Source: Candidatus Sedimenticola sp. (ex Thyasira tokunagai) (lineage in GTDB: Bacteria; Pseudomonadota; Gammaproteobacteria; Chromatiales; Chromatiaceae). From it: 64,000 bases of DNA. Both the position numbers and the translations under genes were made by a program. The DNA lies in contig CP134874.1 in NCBI GenBank assembly GCA_037318855.1, positions 3,534,598 to 3,598,597 on the forward strand. Direction: 5' to 3'. Within the stretch, counting starts at the first letter, position 1. Every line of letters begins with the position of its first letter. This document shows, piece by piece, positions 18,279-27,504 of this stretch. The notes below the pieces were generated by a model. It had not been told where the DNA came from, made no database searches, and saw only the letters and a program-made list of their open reading frames with translations.

Positions 18279-18755
18279 TTAGAGATGTTCGCTAATAGCC
18301 AACGCTTCATTTCCGCCAACAACATCCAGAAAAGCTTCTCTCTCCATACGGATCAATACACTGTGATCTCCCGATTCCAAGTACAGCTCAGCCTGATCAG
18401 CCAAATTACTATCGAGCAGAGTCTCTATACCATAAGCCTCTCCAACCGGGGGAATAGCTCCAACTTCACAGTCAGAAAAAGCGCTGGCAAGTTCATCCTC
18501 TGTGATCAGTTCCAGCTTACGTCCGAGAATTTGATTAACCCGACCGATATTCAAATGGTGGGTAGCGGGAATCAGGGCCAACATGTACCGATCCTGGTCG
18601 CCAAGAAGAACACCCTTCACCATTCGATCACCCGGAATATGCGCCACTTCCGAACTCTCCAGGGTGGAGGCGGTTCTGGGGTGAGGAATCAGTTCATAGG
18701 CTGTTTGATGATTTTCGAAAAACTCTTTCAAGGTGATTGCAATACCCATCTGCAC
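18279..18755 (-). CDS. YbaK/ProX-type aminoacyl-tRNA deacylase
   Basis: 158 residues (the second methionine, two codons in, is an equally good start: MGIAITLKEFF). It is a stand-alone YbaK/prolyl-tRNA synthetase-associated editing domain: YELIPHPRTASTLESSEVAH at the N-terminus, GDRMVKGVLLGD carrying the conserved lysine, and FSDCEVGAIPPVGEAYGIET with the GxxPP loop. Such proteins hydrolyse mischarged tRNAs (Cys-, Ala- or Ser-tRNA depending on subgroup); the substrate cannot be read from the sequence. Confidence 0.85.
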   Translation of the reverse strand: MQMGIAITLKEFFENHQTAYELIPHPRTASTLESSEVAHIPGDRMVKGVLLGDQDRYMLALIPATHHLNIGRVNQILGRKLELITEDELASAFSDCEVGAIPPVGEAYGIETLLDSNLADQAELYLESGDHSVLIRMEREAFLDVVGGNEALAISEHL

Positions 18756-18933
18756 TTCTCCTTCTTACTCTGGCCGCACTAACTATTCAGCAAAGAACGT
18801 GAGTTCTCGTGTATAGATAGCGGGCTACTACAACGATCACAGGGTCGTGTAGGAATCTACTGAATAGCCACCTCACACTCCCTCTCACTTTCGAGTATAG
18901 TTCGCCATAGCGTTAATGCCTTAGGAATGAAAA

Positions 18934-19770
18934 ATGGCGCCAAGTAAACGAAAAAAGAAGAAAAAGAGTATAAAAAGCATAGCGGAACGAGCAGACCGCC
19001 ACCATCTCTACGAGCTCTCGGTGCAATATGCCGCTTCTGAGATTGAATTTATCGACGACACCTATAGGCTGCTTCGCGGACGCAGGGCCAAACTGCTTCG
19101 AGAGGATTTCTGCGGGACCGCCAATGTCTGTTGCGAATGGGTGCGCCAGCGCAAGAGTAATCGCTCCATCGGTGTTGATATCGATTCTGAAGTACTGGGC
19201 TGGGGGCTGAAGAACCGGGTAAAAAGACTTAGCCGCGAGCAGCAGAAGCGGGTATCACTGCTTGAAGCAGACGTACTGAAGGCAGAGACCGACGCACCGG
19301 ATATCATTTCGGCAATGAACTTCAGCTACTGGCTATTCAAAGAGCGCACTAAACTGAGGCGCTACTTCAACAGGGTTCACCAAGCCCTCGCCTCTGACGG
19401 CATTCTCTTTATGGATGCTTATGGCGGCTACGACTCCTTTCGTGAAATCAGGGAAGAGCGTGAAATCAACGACGGTGAGTTCACCTATATCTGGGAACAG
19501 GAGAAGTACGAACCGATCAGCGGTGGGCTGATATGTCATATCGGCTTTGCTTTTCCAGATGGATCACAGATAGAGCGCGCTTTCAGCTATGACTGGCGCT
19601 TGTGGACGCTACCGGAAGTAAGAGAACTGCTCGACGAAGCGGGCTTCCGCAATGTGACCGTCTACTGGCAAGGCTGGGACGAAGACGGCGAAGCCGATGG
19701 AATATTTGAGCCCGTTGAAGAGGGCGAGGCGGACGCCGGTTGGATCTGCTACATCTCAGCAGAGAAGTAG
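18934..19770 (+). CDS. Class I SAM-dependent methyltransferase
   Basis: 278 residues, starting with a strongly basic tail (MAPSKRKKKKKSIKSIAERA). A Rossmann methyltransferase core follows: ERADRHHLYELSVQYAASEI, LREDFCGTANVCCEWVRQ at motif I, SIGVDIDSEVLGWGL with the acidic ribose-binding residue, ISAMNFSYWLF at motif IV, and LLDEAGFRNVTVYWQGWDED near the C-terminus. This set is frequent in proteobacteria as an uncharacterised methyltransferase; the substrate is unknown. The basic N-terminus might bind nucleic acid. Confidence 0.8.
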   Translation: MAPSKRKKKKKSIKSIAERADRHHLYELSVQYAASEIEFIDDTYRLLRGRRAKLLREDFCGTANVCCEWVRQRKSNRSIGVDIDSEVLGWGLKNRVKRLSREQQKRVSLLEADVLKAETDAPDIISAMNFSYWLFKERTKLRRYFNRVHQALASDGILFMDAYGGYDSFREIREEREINDGEFTYIWEQEKYEPISGGLICHIGFAFPDGSQIERAFSYDWRLWTLPEVRELLDEAGFRNVTVYWQGWDEDGEADGIFEPVEEGEADAGWICYISAEK

Positions 19771-19830
19771 CCCCCGCCGGCTGATATCAATACCCGCCGA
19801 CGGGCAAATTTTGCAAACAGAAAAAAGGGG

Positions 19831-20289
19831 CTATTTGCACATACCGTCGTGTATATTGGCCTGGAAAACCGCCTTGTGTACATCACCCAGGCTGAGCATA
19901 CCCACAAGACGCCCCTCCTCAGCCACGGGAATACGGCGAAACTTATGACGCGTCATGGTGGTGGCCGCTTTCAAAATATGCTCATTTGGTGAAACAGTGA
20001 TAACACCTTTTACCATCACCTCTTCAACCTTCATACCGATCACATCCTTGTAGCTGTACATCAGTGCCTCAAAATCCACACCACCAAGGCCGTCGGTCAT
20101 CATATCCTCAAGAGTTGGAAATAGCCGATTCAGTACGTCCTTCTCGGCGATAAATCCGATCATCTGATCCCCCTCCATCACCGGCAGACCGCTGTAGCGA
20201 TAAAGGCACATAAGCGATACCACCTCAAGCAACGGTGTATCAGGTGTGACTGTCCGCGGTGAGCGGCTCATTACTTCTCTAACCTGCAT
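19831..20289 (-). CDS. Two-CBS-domain protein
   Basis: 152 residues, starting at MQVREVMSRSPRTVTPDTPL because AGAGG lies nine bases upstream of this ATG; the frame is open further upstream. Two CBS motifs fill the protein: residues 1-58 (TVTPDTPLLEVVSLMCLYRY, then GLPVMEGDQMIGFIAEKDV) and about 90-145 (ITVSPNEHILKAATTMTRHK, then RRIPVAEEGRLVGMLSLGDV). CBS pairs bind adenine nucleotides and act as energy sensors. No effector domain is attached, so its partner is unknown. Confidence 0.88.
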   Translation of the reverse strand: MQVREVMSRSPRTVTPDTPLLEVVSLMCLYRYSGLPVMEGDQMIGFIAEKDVLNRLFPTLEDMMTDGLGGVDFEALMYSYKDVIGMKVEEVMVKGVITVSPNEHILKAATTMTRHKFRRIPVAEEGRLVGMLSLGDVHKAVFQANIHDGMCK

Positions 20290-20439
20290 AAGGTACATCC
20301 TCTTTGATTTATAGTTCCTAATCGATCCTGGCTCTTCTTTATTGGCCGGTTTATACCCCTGAGACTTTCTCATATTTCACACAGAGGGAGTGTAGATATA
20401 CTACATCTGGGTCCAAACGAAAAGTGGCGGCCTGACTAG

Positions 20440-20598
20440 GGAACCTCTGAATGAATCTGGTCACAGCAGATTGGTGATCGGAATTTGTCAGTTTGAGGCG
20501 TGAATCGCACGTAATAGCAGGCTATTGTGAAGATTCACAACGATAAAGTGGCGAATTCCAGCGCCAAGATGTGTGATCATGATTCGTTCAGAGGTTCC
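20440..20598. mobile_element. 159-bp MITE with CTAG target duplication
   Basis: The ends GGAACCTCTGAATGAATC and the complement of GATTCGTTCAGAGGTTCC form 18-bp terminal inverted repeats with one mismatch. CTAG occurs directly on both sides (20436-20439 and 20599-20602), the 4-bp duplication used by many IS5-family elements. No ORF is present inside, so it would depend on a transposase elsewhere. It lies between the CBS gene and the 3' end of fimV. Confidence 0.75.
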
Positions 20599-20641
20599 CT
20601 AGGAGCCTGTCAGAGAATAGAGAGCCTGCTGCGGAATGCTC

Positions 20642-22735
20642 CTAGGTATCACCATCCTGTTTCAGCTCGAAATCAAAATCGATCTCCTCCAAATCCGCCA
20701 GATCCAGGTCATCGATAGATATTAACTCTTCAATTATCGGCTTTTGAGCAGTGGCTGCCTGCTCATCTACGTCAGCTGAGAGATCAGGACTGTCCCCTGC
20801 CGTTACAGTACCAACATCCCAGGCATGCGTTCTTTCCCCGTCATCGACAAAATCCGCCAGCACTGAGTCGGTATCGAGGAGAGAATCTATATCTATATCG
20901 ATCTCCAGATCATCAACCCCCTCACTGTGAGCAGTCTCTCCAACACCCAAGGCGGGACTATCCATTCCTCCTGAACCCCTTTGCCGCGCTGTAGCCACCG
21001 ATGCCAGAGCGGGATGATCAGGTACCAGGTCTCGTCCCATCTCGGCAACACGTTCCCACAGGGCGGGAGAGGTTCTGGAGAGAAACAGGTGAACGTCGTC
21101 CAGATAGTCGGAAAATGCCTCTTTGTTCGCCTGGAACAGGTATATTTCGAGTAGCTTCGCTTTTAACTCGGCACTCTCAGGAAAACTCACCATTGCCGAA
21201 GTAATCAGTGACTCAGCCTGGCTAAATCTCCGGTAAGCAAGATAGATATCCACCTCCATCATCACCGAAGCAACATCACTTTTGGAGTTGGAAGACTCCC
21301 TCTCTACCACTGCTGAGACCGTCTCCTCAAGAGTCTCCGGCTTCGTCTTAATCAGAAGTGAGTCCTGGGCATCTGGAATATCTACCTGAACTGCATGAAA
21401 AAGCTCCGTATTTGGGTGCAAACCACCCAACTCATTGCGCCTACCCCCAAGCCACAATATGCCAAAAACAAGGGTGGCAATCACAACAACCACAGCAACT
21501 AAAAGCTGCCAGTAATTATTAATCCAGGAGAGCTCTCCGTTATCGGAAGAGGGAGAAAAGCCTGTTATCCGATCTGCCAAAGAGAGTTGGCCTCTCTCTT
21601 CAGAATCAACCTGTGACAACTGCAGAGTGGATGAACCTTCATCTGTCGATGGCTCCAACGCCCGGGTTTCTACCGGCGAAGGTGAGCGACCCGCTCTTTC
21701 GAGCTCATCCAGTTGCCTTGTCAGCGCCTCAATCACATCGTCTCGCTTTGCCATTGCTTGACGAAGTTCTCCAATTCGCAGCTCCAGCCTATTTTTGAGT
21801 TCAGTCAAGCCGTTATTGATGTCACGTGCAGCAGCCAGATCACCCTCTGTATCCAAAATTGTCTCGCGGAGTTTCTCGAACTCACCGGCGGGATAGGTGA
21901 TATGCCCCTCACTGGAGGTCGGCAGAGGCTCCCTGCTCTCCACCACCTTAAGGGCCATCTCACCCTCCTGAGCTGTATCCTCGGCTGCTTTCGTAGCCAC
22001 CTGCACGGGAGAGGGAGGTCGCCCCTTCTCAGGCATGGACTGTGCGCGCCACCGCTGTGTCTGCCGCAGAAATGCACGCTCAGCCTCGGCAGCTCCCATC
22101 GCAACAACCATCTTCCGCTGTGGAATATCCAGCACCACCCCACGCTTCAGATGGTTGATATTACCGCCGCTGAACGCCTTCGGATTCTGCCGCTGAAGGG
22201 CAAGCATCATCTGTTCAACGGTTATACCGGCATCGGGTCTGGTCGCCTGTGCAATTTTCCAAAGGGTTTCACCGGCAATAACCGGTCCATAACGCTCTCC
22301 GACGGACCGGGAGGGTCTCTTGGAAGTACCACTCTCAGTGCTTGTTCGAAAGGGAAGAGGGTCAAGCAGGATGGTGTACTCCCGCAAAAAGCGCCCGCCG
22401 TTAACATTGACTTCAAGTAGAAAATTAAGGAAGGGTTCAACTATCGCCTGGCGCGAGGTGATCTGAACAAACACACCCATACCTTCGGAAATCCGGGGCT
22501 GAAAGCGAAGTTTTGAGAGAACAAAGGGCCTCTCCAACCCCGCCTTCTCAAACAGTGCCGCCGATGCCAGCTCCGCTTTGATGTCCTCAAGCTGCTCGGG
22601 ATCCGCCGCCACCAGCTCAACCCGTGCATTGAGGGGCTGATTCAGGCCGGAGTTAACAGTTATCACTCCCATACCCAAAGCGGCTGCCGTAAGAGGAAGC
22701 AGCATCAGCAGCATTAGAACTATTTTTCTGATCAT
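20642..22735 (-). CDS. fimV: FimV-like polar/pilus assembly protein
   Basis: 697 residues. A signal peptide (MIRKIVLMLLMLLPLTAAAL) is followed by the FimV N-terminal domain (GVITVNSGLNQPLNARVELV). A LysM-type peptidoglycan-binding segment (IAGETLWKIAQATRP) lies near residue 150 and a coiled coil at about residues 280-330. One membrane helix follows (WQLLVAVVVVIATLVFGILW), then an acidic cytoplasmic tail with TPR-like helices (about residue 480-560) and the conserved C-terminus (ELISIDDLDLADLEEIDFDF). FimV connects the cell wall to type IV pilus assembly and cAMP signalling in Pseudomonas; PilW at 40300 fits a pilus system here. Confidence 0.93.
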   Translation of the reverse strand: MIRKIVLMLLMLLPLTAAALGMGVITVNSGLNQPLNARVELVAADPEQLEDIKAELASAALFEKAGLERPFVLSKLRFQPRISEGMGVFVQITSRQAIVEPFLNFLLEVNVNGGRFLREYTILLDPLPFRTSTESGTSKRPSRSVGERYGPVIAGETLWKIAQATRPDAGITVEQMMLALQRQNPKAFSGGNINHLKRGVVLDIPQRKMVVAMGAAEAERAFLRQTQRWRAQSMPEKGRPPSPVQVATKAAEDTAQEGEMALKVVESREPLPTSSEGHITYPAGEFEKLRETILDTEGDLAAARDINNGLTELKNRLELRIGELRQAMAKRDDVIEALTRQLDELERAGRSPSPVETRALEPSTDEGSSTLQLSQVDSEERGQLSLADRITGFSPSSDNGELSWINNYWQLLVAVVVVIATLVFGILWLGGRRNELGGLHPNTELFHAVQVDIPDAQDSLLIKTKPETLEETVSAVVERESSNSKSDVASVMMEVDIYLAYRRFSQAESLITSAMVSFPESAELKAKLLEIYLFQANKEAFSDYLDDVHLFLSRTSPALWERVAEMGRDLVPDHPALASVATARQRGSGGMDSPALGVGETAHSEGVDDLEIDIDIDSLLDTDSVLADFVDDGERTHAWDVGTVTAGDSPDLSADVDEQAATAQKPIIEELISIDDLDLADLEEIDFDFELKQDGDT

Positions 22736-22985
22736 TATAATAATTTATTGGAACCCCGTACCAACCGGCGGTGGGAGGCTCTCATTAGGCGACCCACACC
22801 CTGCATAGCGGTGCCATGCAAAAAAGCAAATTCTTTATACTCCCGCATTGTACCTTAAAAATCATCGATAGATGGTTGTGGTAAGCACCGCCTCCCAGGC
22901 ATCAAAGATGCCCTCCATGCTAGCTGATTCGGTAAATTAGCAGACACCATTCCATCAGCCGCCTGAAACGGGTAATCTCAACAAA

Positions 22986-23516
22986 ATGGAATCCGATAAC
23001 CAACAATTGACTCTACGCATTTCAGTGAAGGAGATGACAGCTTTCTGCCGGACGATCACTAACAACAGCAGCAATACAGCAAGAAAACATGCTGCACTGA
23101 TCGCCATGGAGGGCTTTATCAGCCAACATGCCGGAACAGAAAAATACACCGCGATTTATCACCATCTACTTGAAATAATAGAAGATTTTTCAGAGAAAAC
23201 ACGCACTGAGCTGCTACAGGAGTATACCGATGAACTACTCCCCGCCCTTCACAGAGAGAGCAGCCATGAGATTGCGCGCCTTCATCGACAGCTATCCCGA
23301 AATGGTTTCCACGATATCCTGGGGAAGGCGAGCAAAAAGCTGACAGACAGCGAGTACCACCAGCTCTCTTGCTGGCTGGAGAGTTGGTGTTACGATGCCG
23401 AGCAACGAGGGCGGGAAGCCAGTGGCTACCCGGATGCGATAAATCTTGCAGCTGCAGGGATCGATGTCGGTGAATACCAAGCGATGAACGATCTACGAAA
23501 ACTACTGGAGAGATAA
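22986..23516 (+). CDS. Uncharacterised helical protein, coupled to thioredoxin gene
   Basis: 176 residues, not recognised. It is predicted to be soluble and mostly helical, with no signal peptide, and has a few cysteines (CRTI, CWLESWCYDAE). Landmarks include LIAMEGFISQHAGTEKYTAI and LTDSEYHQLSCWLESWCYDA. The stop codon overlaps the start of the next gene (TAATG), so the two are translationally coupled. The 250 bases upstream show no other gene. Confidence 0.6.
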   Translation: MESDNQQLTLRISVKEMTAFCRTITNNSSNTARKHAALIAMEGFISQHAGTEKYTAIYHHLLEIIEDFSEKTRTELLQEYTDELLPALHRESSHEIARLHRQLSRNGFHDILGKASKKLTDSEYHQLSCWLESWCYDAEQRGREASGYPDAINLAAAGIDVGEYQAMNDLRKLLER

Positions 23517-24037
23517 TGAAACCAGCCCTATCACGACTGATCTTTCTCCTCCTTACATTACTGCTCTCTATTCCCCTTACGGCGCAGGCAGCTGATAATG
23601 AGGAGGAGTCTTCACTTCCTGAAGTCACTGTAGTGGAGGCATCCGATATGGTGGCGGACGGTATAAAAGCCGGCCATGAGAAAAAAGTTCTCATGGTACT
23701 GGTATCCCAGGAGTTCTGTCCCTTCTGCGAGGATATCAAACGGGATGTCATCAGACCGATGATCCGTGGAGAAGACTTCAAGGGTCAGTTAATGATCAGG
23801 GAACTCTCTATAGATCCTGGAGTGGAAGTGCGGGATTTCTCGGGGACAAAACGCAGCGGTATAAACCTCGCTGCCGATTACAACGCAGACTTCACCCCGA
23901 CACTCCTATTCCTCTCTCCCGATGGTCGCGAGTTGCACAAGAGTATCGTGGGTTACACCACCCCGGACTTCTTCTACTACTATGTTGAGGAGTCGATCAA
24001 AGGCGCTATTCTTGCGTTGAAGAAGTGGAGCAAGTGA
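23516..24037 (+). CDS. Exported thioredoxin-fold protein (SoxW-like)
   Basis: 173 residues. The signal peptide is MKPALSRLIFLLLTLLLSIP with cleavage near AQAA. The mature part is a thioredoxin fold with the active site SQEFCPFCEDIKRDVI (CPFC) near residue 64 and the cis-Pro segment FTPTLLFLSPDGREL. This resembles SoxW/DsbD-gamma-type periplasmic thioredoxins that reduce cysteines of envelope or sulfur-oxidation proteins. No sox structural gene is in the window, so the Sox assignment is only a similarity. Translationally coupled to the gene before it. Confidence 0.78.
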   Translation: MKPALSRLIFLLLTLLLSIPLTAQAADNEEESSLPEVTVVEASDMVADGIKAGHEKKVLMVLVSQEFCPFCEDIKRDVIRPMIRGEDFKGQLMIRELSIDPGVEVRDFSGTKRSGINLAADYNADFTPTLLFLSPDGRELHKSIVGYTTPDFFYYYVEESIKGAILALKKWSK

Positions 24038-24075
24038 AAATACCGGATAAATCATCCGGCCTGAGGAAATCTGTT

Positions 24076-24627
24076 ATGTCTGAGCCGCTGTACGATCTCT
24101 TCTTTTCTGGGGAGATCATGGACGATCGAGATCCGAACGAGGTGCGTAGCAACATTGCCCGAATGTTCAAAATGGACGAGGCAAAATTGGGCCACCTCTT
24201 CTCGGGCACACCAGTAAAAATAAAGGGCAAGGCGGACCAGGATACCGCCATTAAATACCGCGTAGCTTTCCGCAATATGGGGGCGCTGGTGGATATCAGG
24301 CCTTGTAACAGTTCGGTAACAACAAAAAGCAGCAGCCCTGCCGCCACGGAAGAGATGTCACTACTCCCACCTCGTACAGGAAGCCTCGCTGACTTTGCTG
24401 TCGAAAAAGAGCCTGCGGTAATTCCTGATATCACCGGTATCGACCTCGCTCCAGCCGGCAGCGAACTTGATCAAACCCCTTCCCCCGCCACCGCAGAGAT
24501 CGATACCAGTGGGCTAATACTCAATCCACCCAACTCAGGAAGCTTTGAAGATTGTCATATTGAGCCTGAGCCGACGCCTATTCCCGACATCAGTGAACTA
24601 AAACTTGATGACCCTGATGATGCTTAG
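24076..24627 (+). CDS. Conserved hypothetical protein, SGEI/LFSGTPVKIK domain
   Basis: 183 residues from MSEPLYDLFFSGEIMDDRDP, chosen because GAGGAAA precedes it by about seven bases; a GTG 17 codons upstream overlaps the thioredoxin gene. The N-terminal 70 residues form a compact domain seen in many gammaproteobacterial hypotheticals (VRSNIARMFKMDEAKLGHLF, then SGTPVKIKGKADQDTAIKYR). The remainder is low complexity, rich in Pro, Ser and Asp, with two copies of a PDI-containing acidic phrase (PVIPDITGIDL-like and PIPDISELKL). No signal peptide or membrane segment. Function unknown. Confidence 0.6.
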   Translation: MSEPLYDLFFSGEIMDDRDPNEVRSNIARMFKMDEAKLGHLFSGTPVKIKGKADQDTAIKYRVAFRNMGALVDIRPCNSSVTTKSSSPAATEEMSLLPPRTGSLADFAVEKEPAVIPDITGIDLAPAGSELDQTPSPATAEIDTSGLILNPPNSGSFEDCHIEPEPTPIPDISELKLDDPDDA

Positions 24628-24711
24628 GGAGCCTCTGGTACGACATTCTCCTCGTGAGGAGAAGAGGTTGGAGCTATTACTACGCTTTCCCTATAAAGTG
24701 TCGCAAAAGCC

Positions 24712-24743
24712 CCCTCTCCACACAGAGGAGATGCCTACATGGA
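24712..24743 (+). repeat. 32-bp dispersed repeat, copy 1
   Basis: CCCTCTCCACACAGAGGAG followed by ATGCCTACATGGA matches the reverse complement of 32681-32712 at 29 of 32 positions. It lies immediately left of the IS110-type element. Confidence 0.55.
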
Positions 24744-24751
24744 TAATGGTA

Positions 24752-26149
24752 TGGACCCACTCCACTTCATAGCCGGCCTCAATAGGGCCAAGATGGAATT
24801 GTTATCAACCATCTAATAGCGGAGTGGATCCAGTGATGAAGATTACAACAATCGGCCTTGATATCGCAAAATCAGTATTTCACCTGTATGTAGTGAACTC
24901 AGTGGGGCGATACATCAAGAAGAAGCAACTCAAGCGAAAACAGGTCTTGGCGTATATGGCAAACATGGAGCCGTGTTTGATTGCAATGGAGGCGTGTGGA
25001 GGTGCCAACTACTGGGCAAGAGAATTTGCCGCTCAGGGGCATCAGGTTAAGCTAATCGCGCCTCAATATGTCAAACCCTACGTCAAAGGTAACAAGAACG
25101 ACTACAATGATGCCGAAGGGATCGCTGAGGCGGCACAACGGCCCAATATGCGTTTTGTGCCGATTAAGTCCGTCGAACAGCAAGATATCCAGAGTATTCA
25201 CCGTCAACGGGAGCGCATCAAAAAGAACGTACCGCCTTGGTGAATCAGGTGCGTGGATTATTGGCTGAATATGGGGTGGTCATCAATAAAGGGGTTGCCG
25301 CCGTGCGCAGGGTCTCCCTGAGATTCTGGAAGATGCAGAGAATGGTTTGACGCCCCTTGCGCGTGAGTTATTCGCAGAGCTTCAGGAAGAATCACAGACC
25401 ATCGACAAACGGCTTGAGCAGTGTGAGAAGCGAATCAAAAGTCTCAATCAAGAAAATGAGGTGTGCCAACGACTCGATGAGATATTAGGGATCGGCCCCA
25501 TCACCGCCAGCGCGACTTATGCTGCAGCCGGTGACGGCAAAGATTTTGTGAGTGGCCGTCATTTTTCAGCCTGGTTAGGCTTGGTGCCTGGTCAACACTC
25601 GACGGGTGGCAAGACGGTCCTTCTGGGGATCAGTAAACGGGGTAACGCCTATCTCAGAACACTGTTTATTCACGGTGCCCGGGCTGTTCTGCGTCACTCT
25701 GCGAATAAGACAGATCACTTTAGCCGGTGGGCTCAAGCCCTATTGGAGCGTCGAGGGCACAATAGGGCATGCGTTGCGGTTGCCAATAAGATGGCCCGAA
25801 TCGCATGGGTCATCATGGCGAAAGGTGAGACCTATCGTACAGTCGTATGAACACAGTGATGAATTTGACGGAAGCTGATTGCTTGCGTTGATTGAAAAAA
25901 GAGGTAACCCCTTTCCTACAGTTGCAAAAGACAGATTGATCGGATGGTGAGATAGGTCAGACCGGCTCATTCAAAACCTTTTACCTGCATCGGCTCTTAC
26001 AGAAGCCGGAAGGATGATGAGGAGGATGAGCGCAGATAACCATCGGGGCCAGGAAGCGAAAAAAGCTTCCATCAAATAGGCCGGATATATGAGAGCAATG
26101 ATTTCCTCTCGCACATCGGTAAAATGTCTTGCAAACGGAGTGGGTCCAT
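24752..26149 (+). mobile_element. IS110/IS1111-family element, degraded
   Basis: TGGACCCACTCC at 24752 and GGAGTGGGTCCA at 26138 are perfect 12-bp inverted repeats bracketing the transposase; subterminal repeats of this size are typical of the IS1111 subgroup. True ends may lie a few bases outside, since these elements do not make clear target duplications. About 290 bases of non-coding sequence lie between the transposase stop and the right repeat, as expected for the group. The 273 bases from 26150 to 26422 contain only the promoter region of the next gene as far as I can see. Confidence 0.75.
24836..25850 (+). pseudogene. IS110-family transposase with two frameshifts
   Basis: The N-terminal DEDD/RuvC-like part is intact (MKITTIGLDIAKSVFHLYVV, then ACGGANYWAREFAAQGHQVK). 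After ERIKK at about 25215 the frame shifts at an A-run; the correct reading continues KERTALVNQVRGLLAEYGVV. A second shift occurs at about 25310, where one G seems lost before GLPEILEDAENGL. The C-terminal transposase domain is then intact (LDEILGIGPITASATYAAAG, FSAWLGLVPGQHSTGGKTVL, GISKRGNAYLRTLFIHGARA). Both shifts are in homopolymers. Confidence 0.85.
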
Positions 26150-26390
26150 ATATGTAGGTAGTAGAGCAACGCAGGAGCAGCTTGCCGAGGGTGAGGTGCT
26201 CAGCCGATAACTCATTGATTTAACACATCTTCATTAGAGAGAGGCGTAAATAGGGCAATAGTGTGATCTGATATATCTGCCGAATCGACTATAATCAGAA
26301 AAGGTTTCAACCGGGCAAGGCAGGAGTAGACATAGCTTTTTGGCCCTGCTTTTGCTTAACTCAGGGTATAGAGGATAACTTCGTAGCGAG

Positions 26391-26406
26391 TGCCATTTAA
26401 ATGGCA
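26391..26406. promoter_or_regulatory. Perfect 16-bp palindrome in a leader
   Basis: TGCCATTTAAATGGCA, extended by GAG and CTC on the two sides with one offset base. It ends four bases before the RBS (GGAGGAATAAAG) of the gene at 26423. It could be an operator or a translation-blocking hairpin. Confidence 0.45.
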
Positions 26407-26422
26407 TCTCGGAGGAATAAAG

Positions 26423-26779
26423 ATGGTCGGACCAATTTCAAGTGACAAAATCTCATCGCAGATACCTGATCGCAGTCAGGTTTCAGATGGCGACAAAACG
26501 AGCAAAAAGAGTACTGTTACAGAAACAGCGACTGAAACCGCTCCCCCTGCCACAGCAGAGACAGCGGGCGATACCGTCAGTCTGAGCCAAGCGGGTGAAT
26601 CACTTAATCAGGTATCCGCAGAGGACAGCAGAACATCCCTCCAGGATCCTGATCAGGCGTCTGCCCTTGCAGTACGGGTACGTGATCAGCTTAGAGATGC
26701 CGGTTCCCAGGCGCTGGAAGTGTATGGGAAAATTTCTGCGGAACAGGCGACCGGCCTGCTAACCCAGGCGCCCGCCTGA
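26423..26779 (+). CDS. Small hydrophilic protein, function unknown
   Basis: 118 residues from MVGPISSDKISSQIPDRSQV, with a strong GGAGGA RBS; an earlier GTG in frame lies inside a palindrome and is less likely. Hydrophilic, Thr/Ser/Ala-rich, without signal peptide or cysteine. DTVSLSQAGESLNQVSAEDS recalls the DTVSL phrase of small flagellar regulators and cell-surface proteins, but the match is too short to assign. The C-terminal half (LAVRVRDQLRDAGSQALEVY) is predicted helical. Convergent with the TrkA-type gene, 11 bases apart. Confidence 0.55.
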   Translation: MVGPISSDKISSQIPDRSQVSDGDKTSKKSTVTETATETAPPATAETAGDTVSLSQAGESLNQVSAEDSRTSLQDPDQASALAVRVRDQLRDAGSQALEVYGKISAEQATGLLTQAPA

Positions 26780-26790
26780 CGCAACAAAAT

Positions 26791-27504
26791 TCAAGGCTCT
26801 GCAGTGGACTGCAGGGCGTCCTGTTTTAACCGGTTGATAGCATCAGCCTGACCAATCACCACCAGAACATCACCTTGGTCGAGCTTGTGGTCCGTACCAC
26901 TACAGGCGAAGATAAACTCATCACTCAACTCCCTGTCTATGGCTCCAAGGACAACCAGGTCATAGTGGTGCGATAGCGCCAACTCACCCAACCGCTTGCC
27001 ATCCATGAACGCCCCCTCCTCTATCGCCACCTGAGCGAGATTGAGATAGTCCTGACCGAACACAACACTCTCTATAGTCTCTGCGATCAACGGGCGCTTC
27101 AGCATGTCGTAGATCTTTCGCCCACTAATTTCATAAGGGTCCACCACCTTGGTCGCCCCCGCCGCAAGCAGCTTATGGGATGAATCACCAGACTGGGTCA
27201 AGGAGATCACCTTCAGTTGTGGGTCGATATCCTTGGCACTGATGGTAAGAAAAACATTTTGTGCATCATCCTCAAAAAAGGTGAAAATAATCTCTACACT
27301 CTCACCTATACCCAAGGCTCTGAGTTCATCATCATCGGTATAGTCCACCGACAGTGTGTCAAAGCCACGGGCTGCCATGGCCTCGATACACTGTGTCTCC
27401 CGCGCCACCAACAGCAGCTCCCAGGAACGCTCCTTCAGCTGCTCAGCTACCGCTGCACTGAGTGAGTTACAGCCAAATATGATAATTTTATATTTTTTTG
27501 TCAT
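26791..27504 (-). CDS. TrkA/RCK-type regulatory protein of a K+ channel
   Basis: 237 residues with a Rossmann TrkA-N half and a TrkA-C half (DQGDVLVVIGQADAINRLKQ). The nucleotide motif is degenerate: KIIIFGCNSLSAAVAEQL in place of GxGxxG, so NAD binding may be weak or lost. It overlaps the upstream channel gene by four bases (ATGA). The channel already has its own RCK domain, so this protein may supply a second, regulatory RCK ring. Confidence 0.8.
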   Translation of the reverse strand: MTKKYKIIIFGCNSLSAAVAEQLKERSWELLLVARETQCIEAMAARGFDTLSVDYTDDDELRALGIGESVEIIFTFFEDDAQNVFLTISAKDIDPQLKVISLTQSGDSSHKLLAAGATKVVDPYEISGRKIYDMLKRPLIAETIESVVFGQDYLNLAQVAIEEGAFMDGKRLGELALSHHYDLVVLGAIDRELSDEFIFACSGTDHKLDQGDVLVVIGQADAINRLKQDALQSTAEP

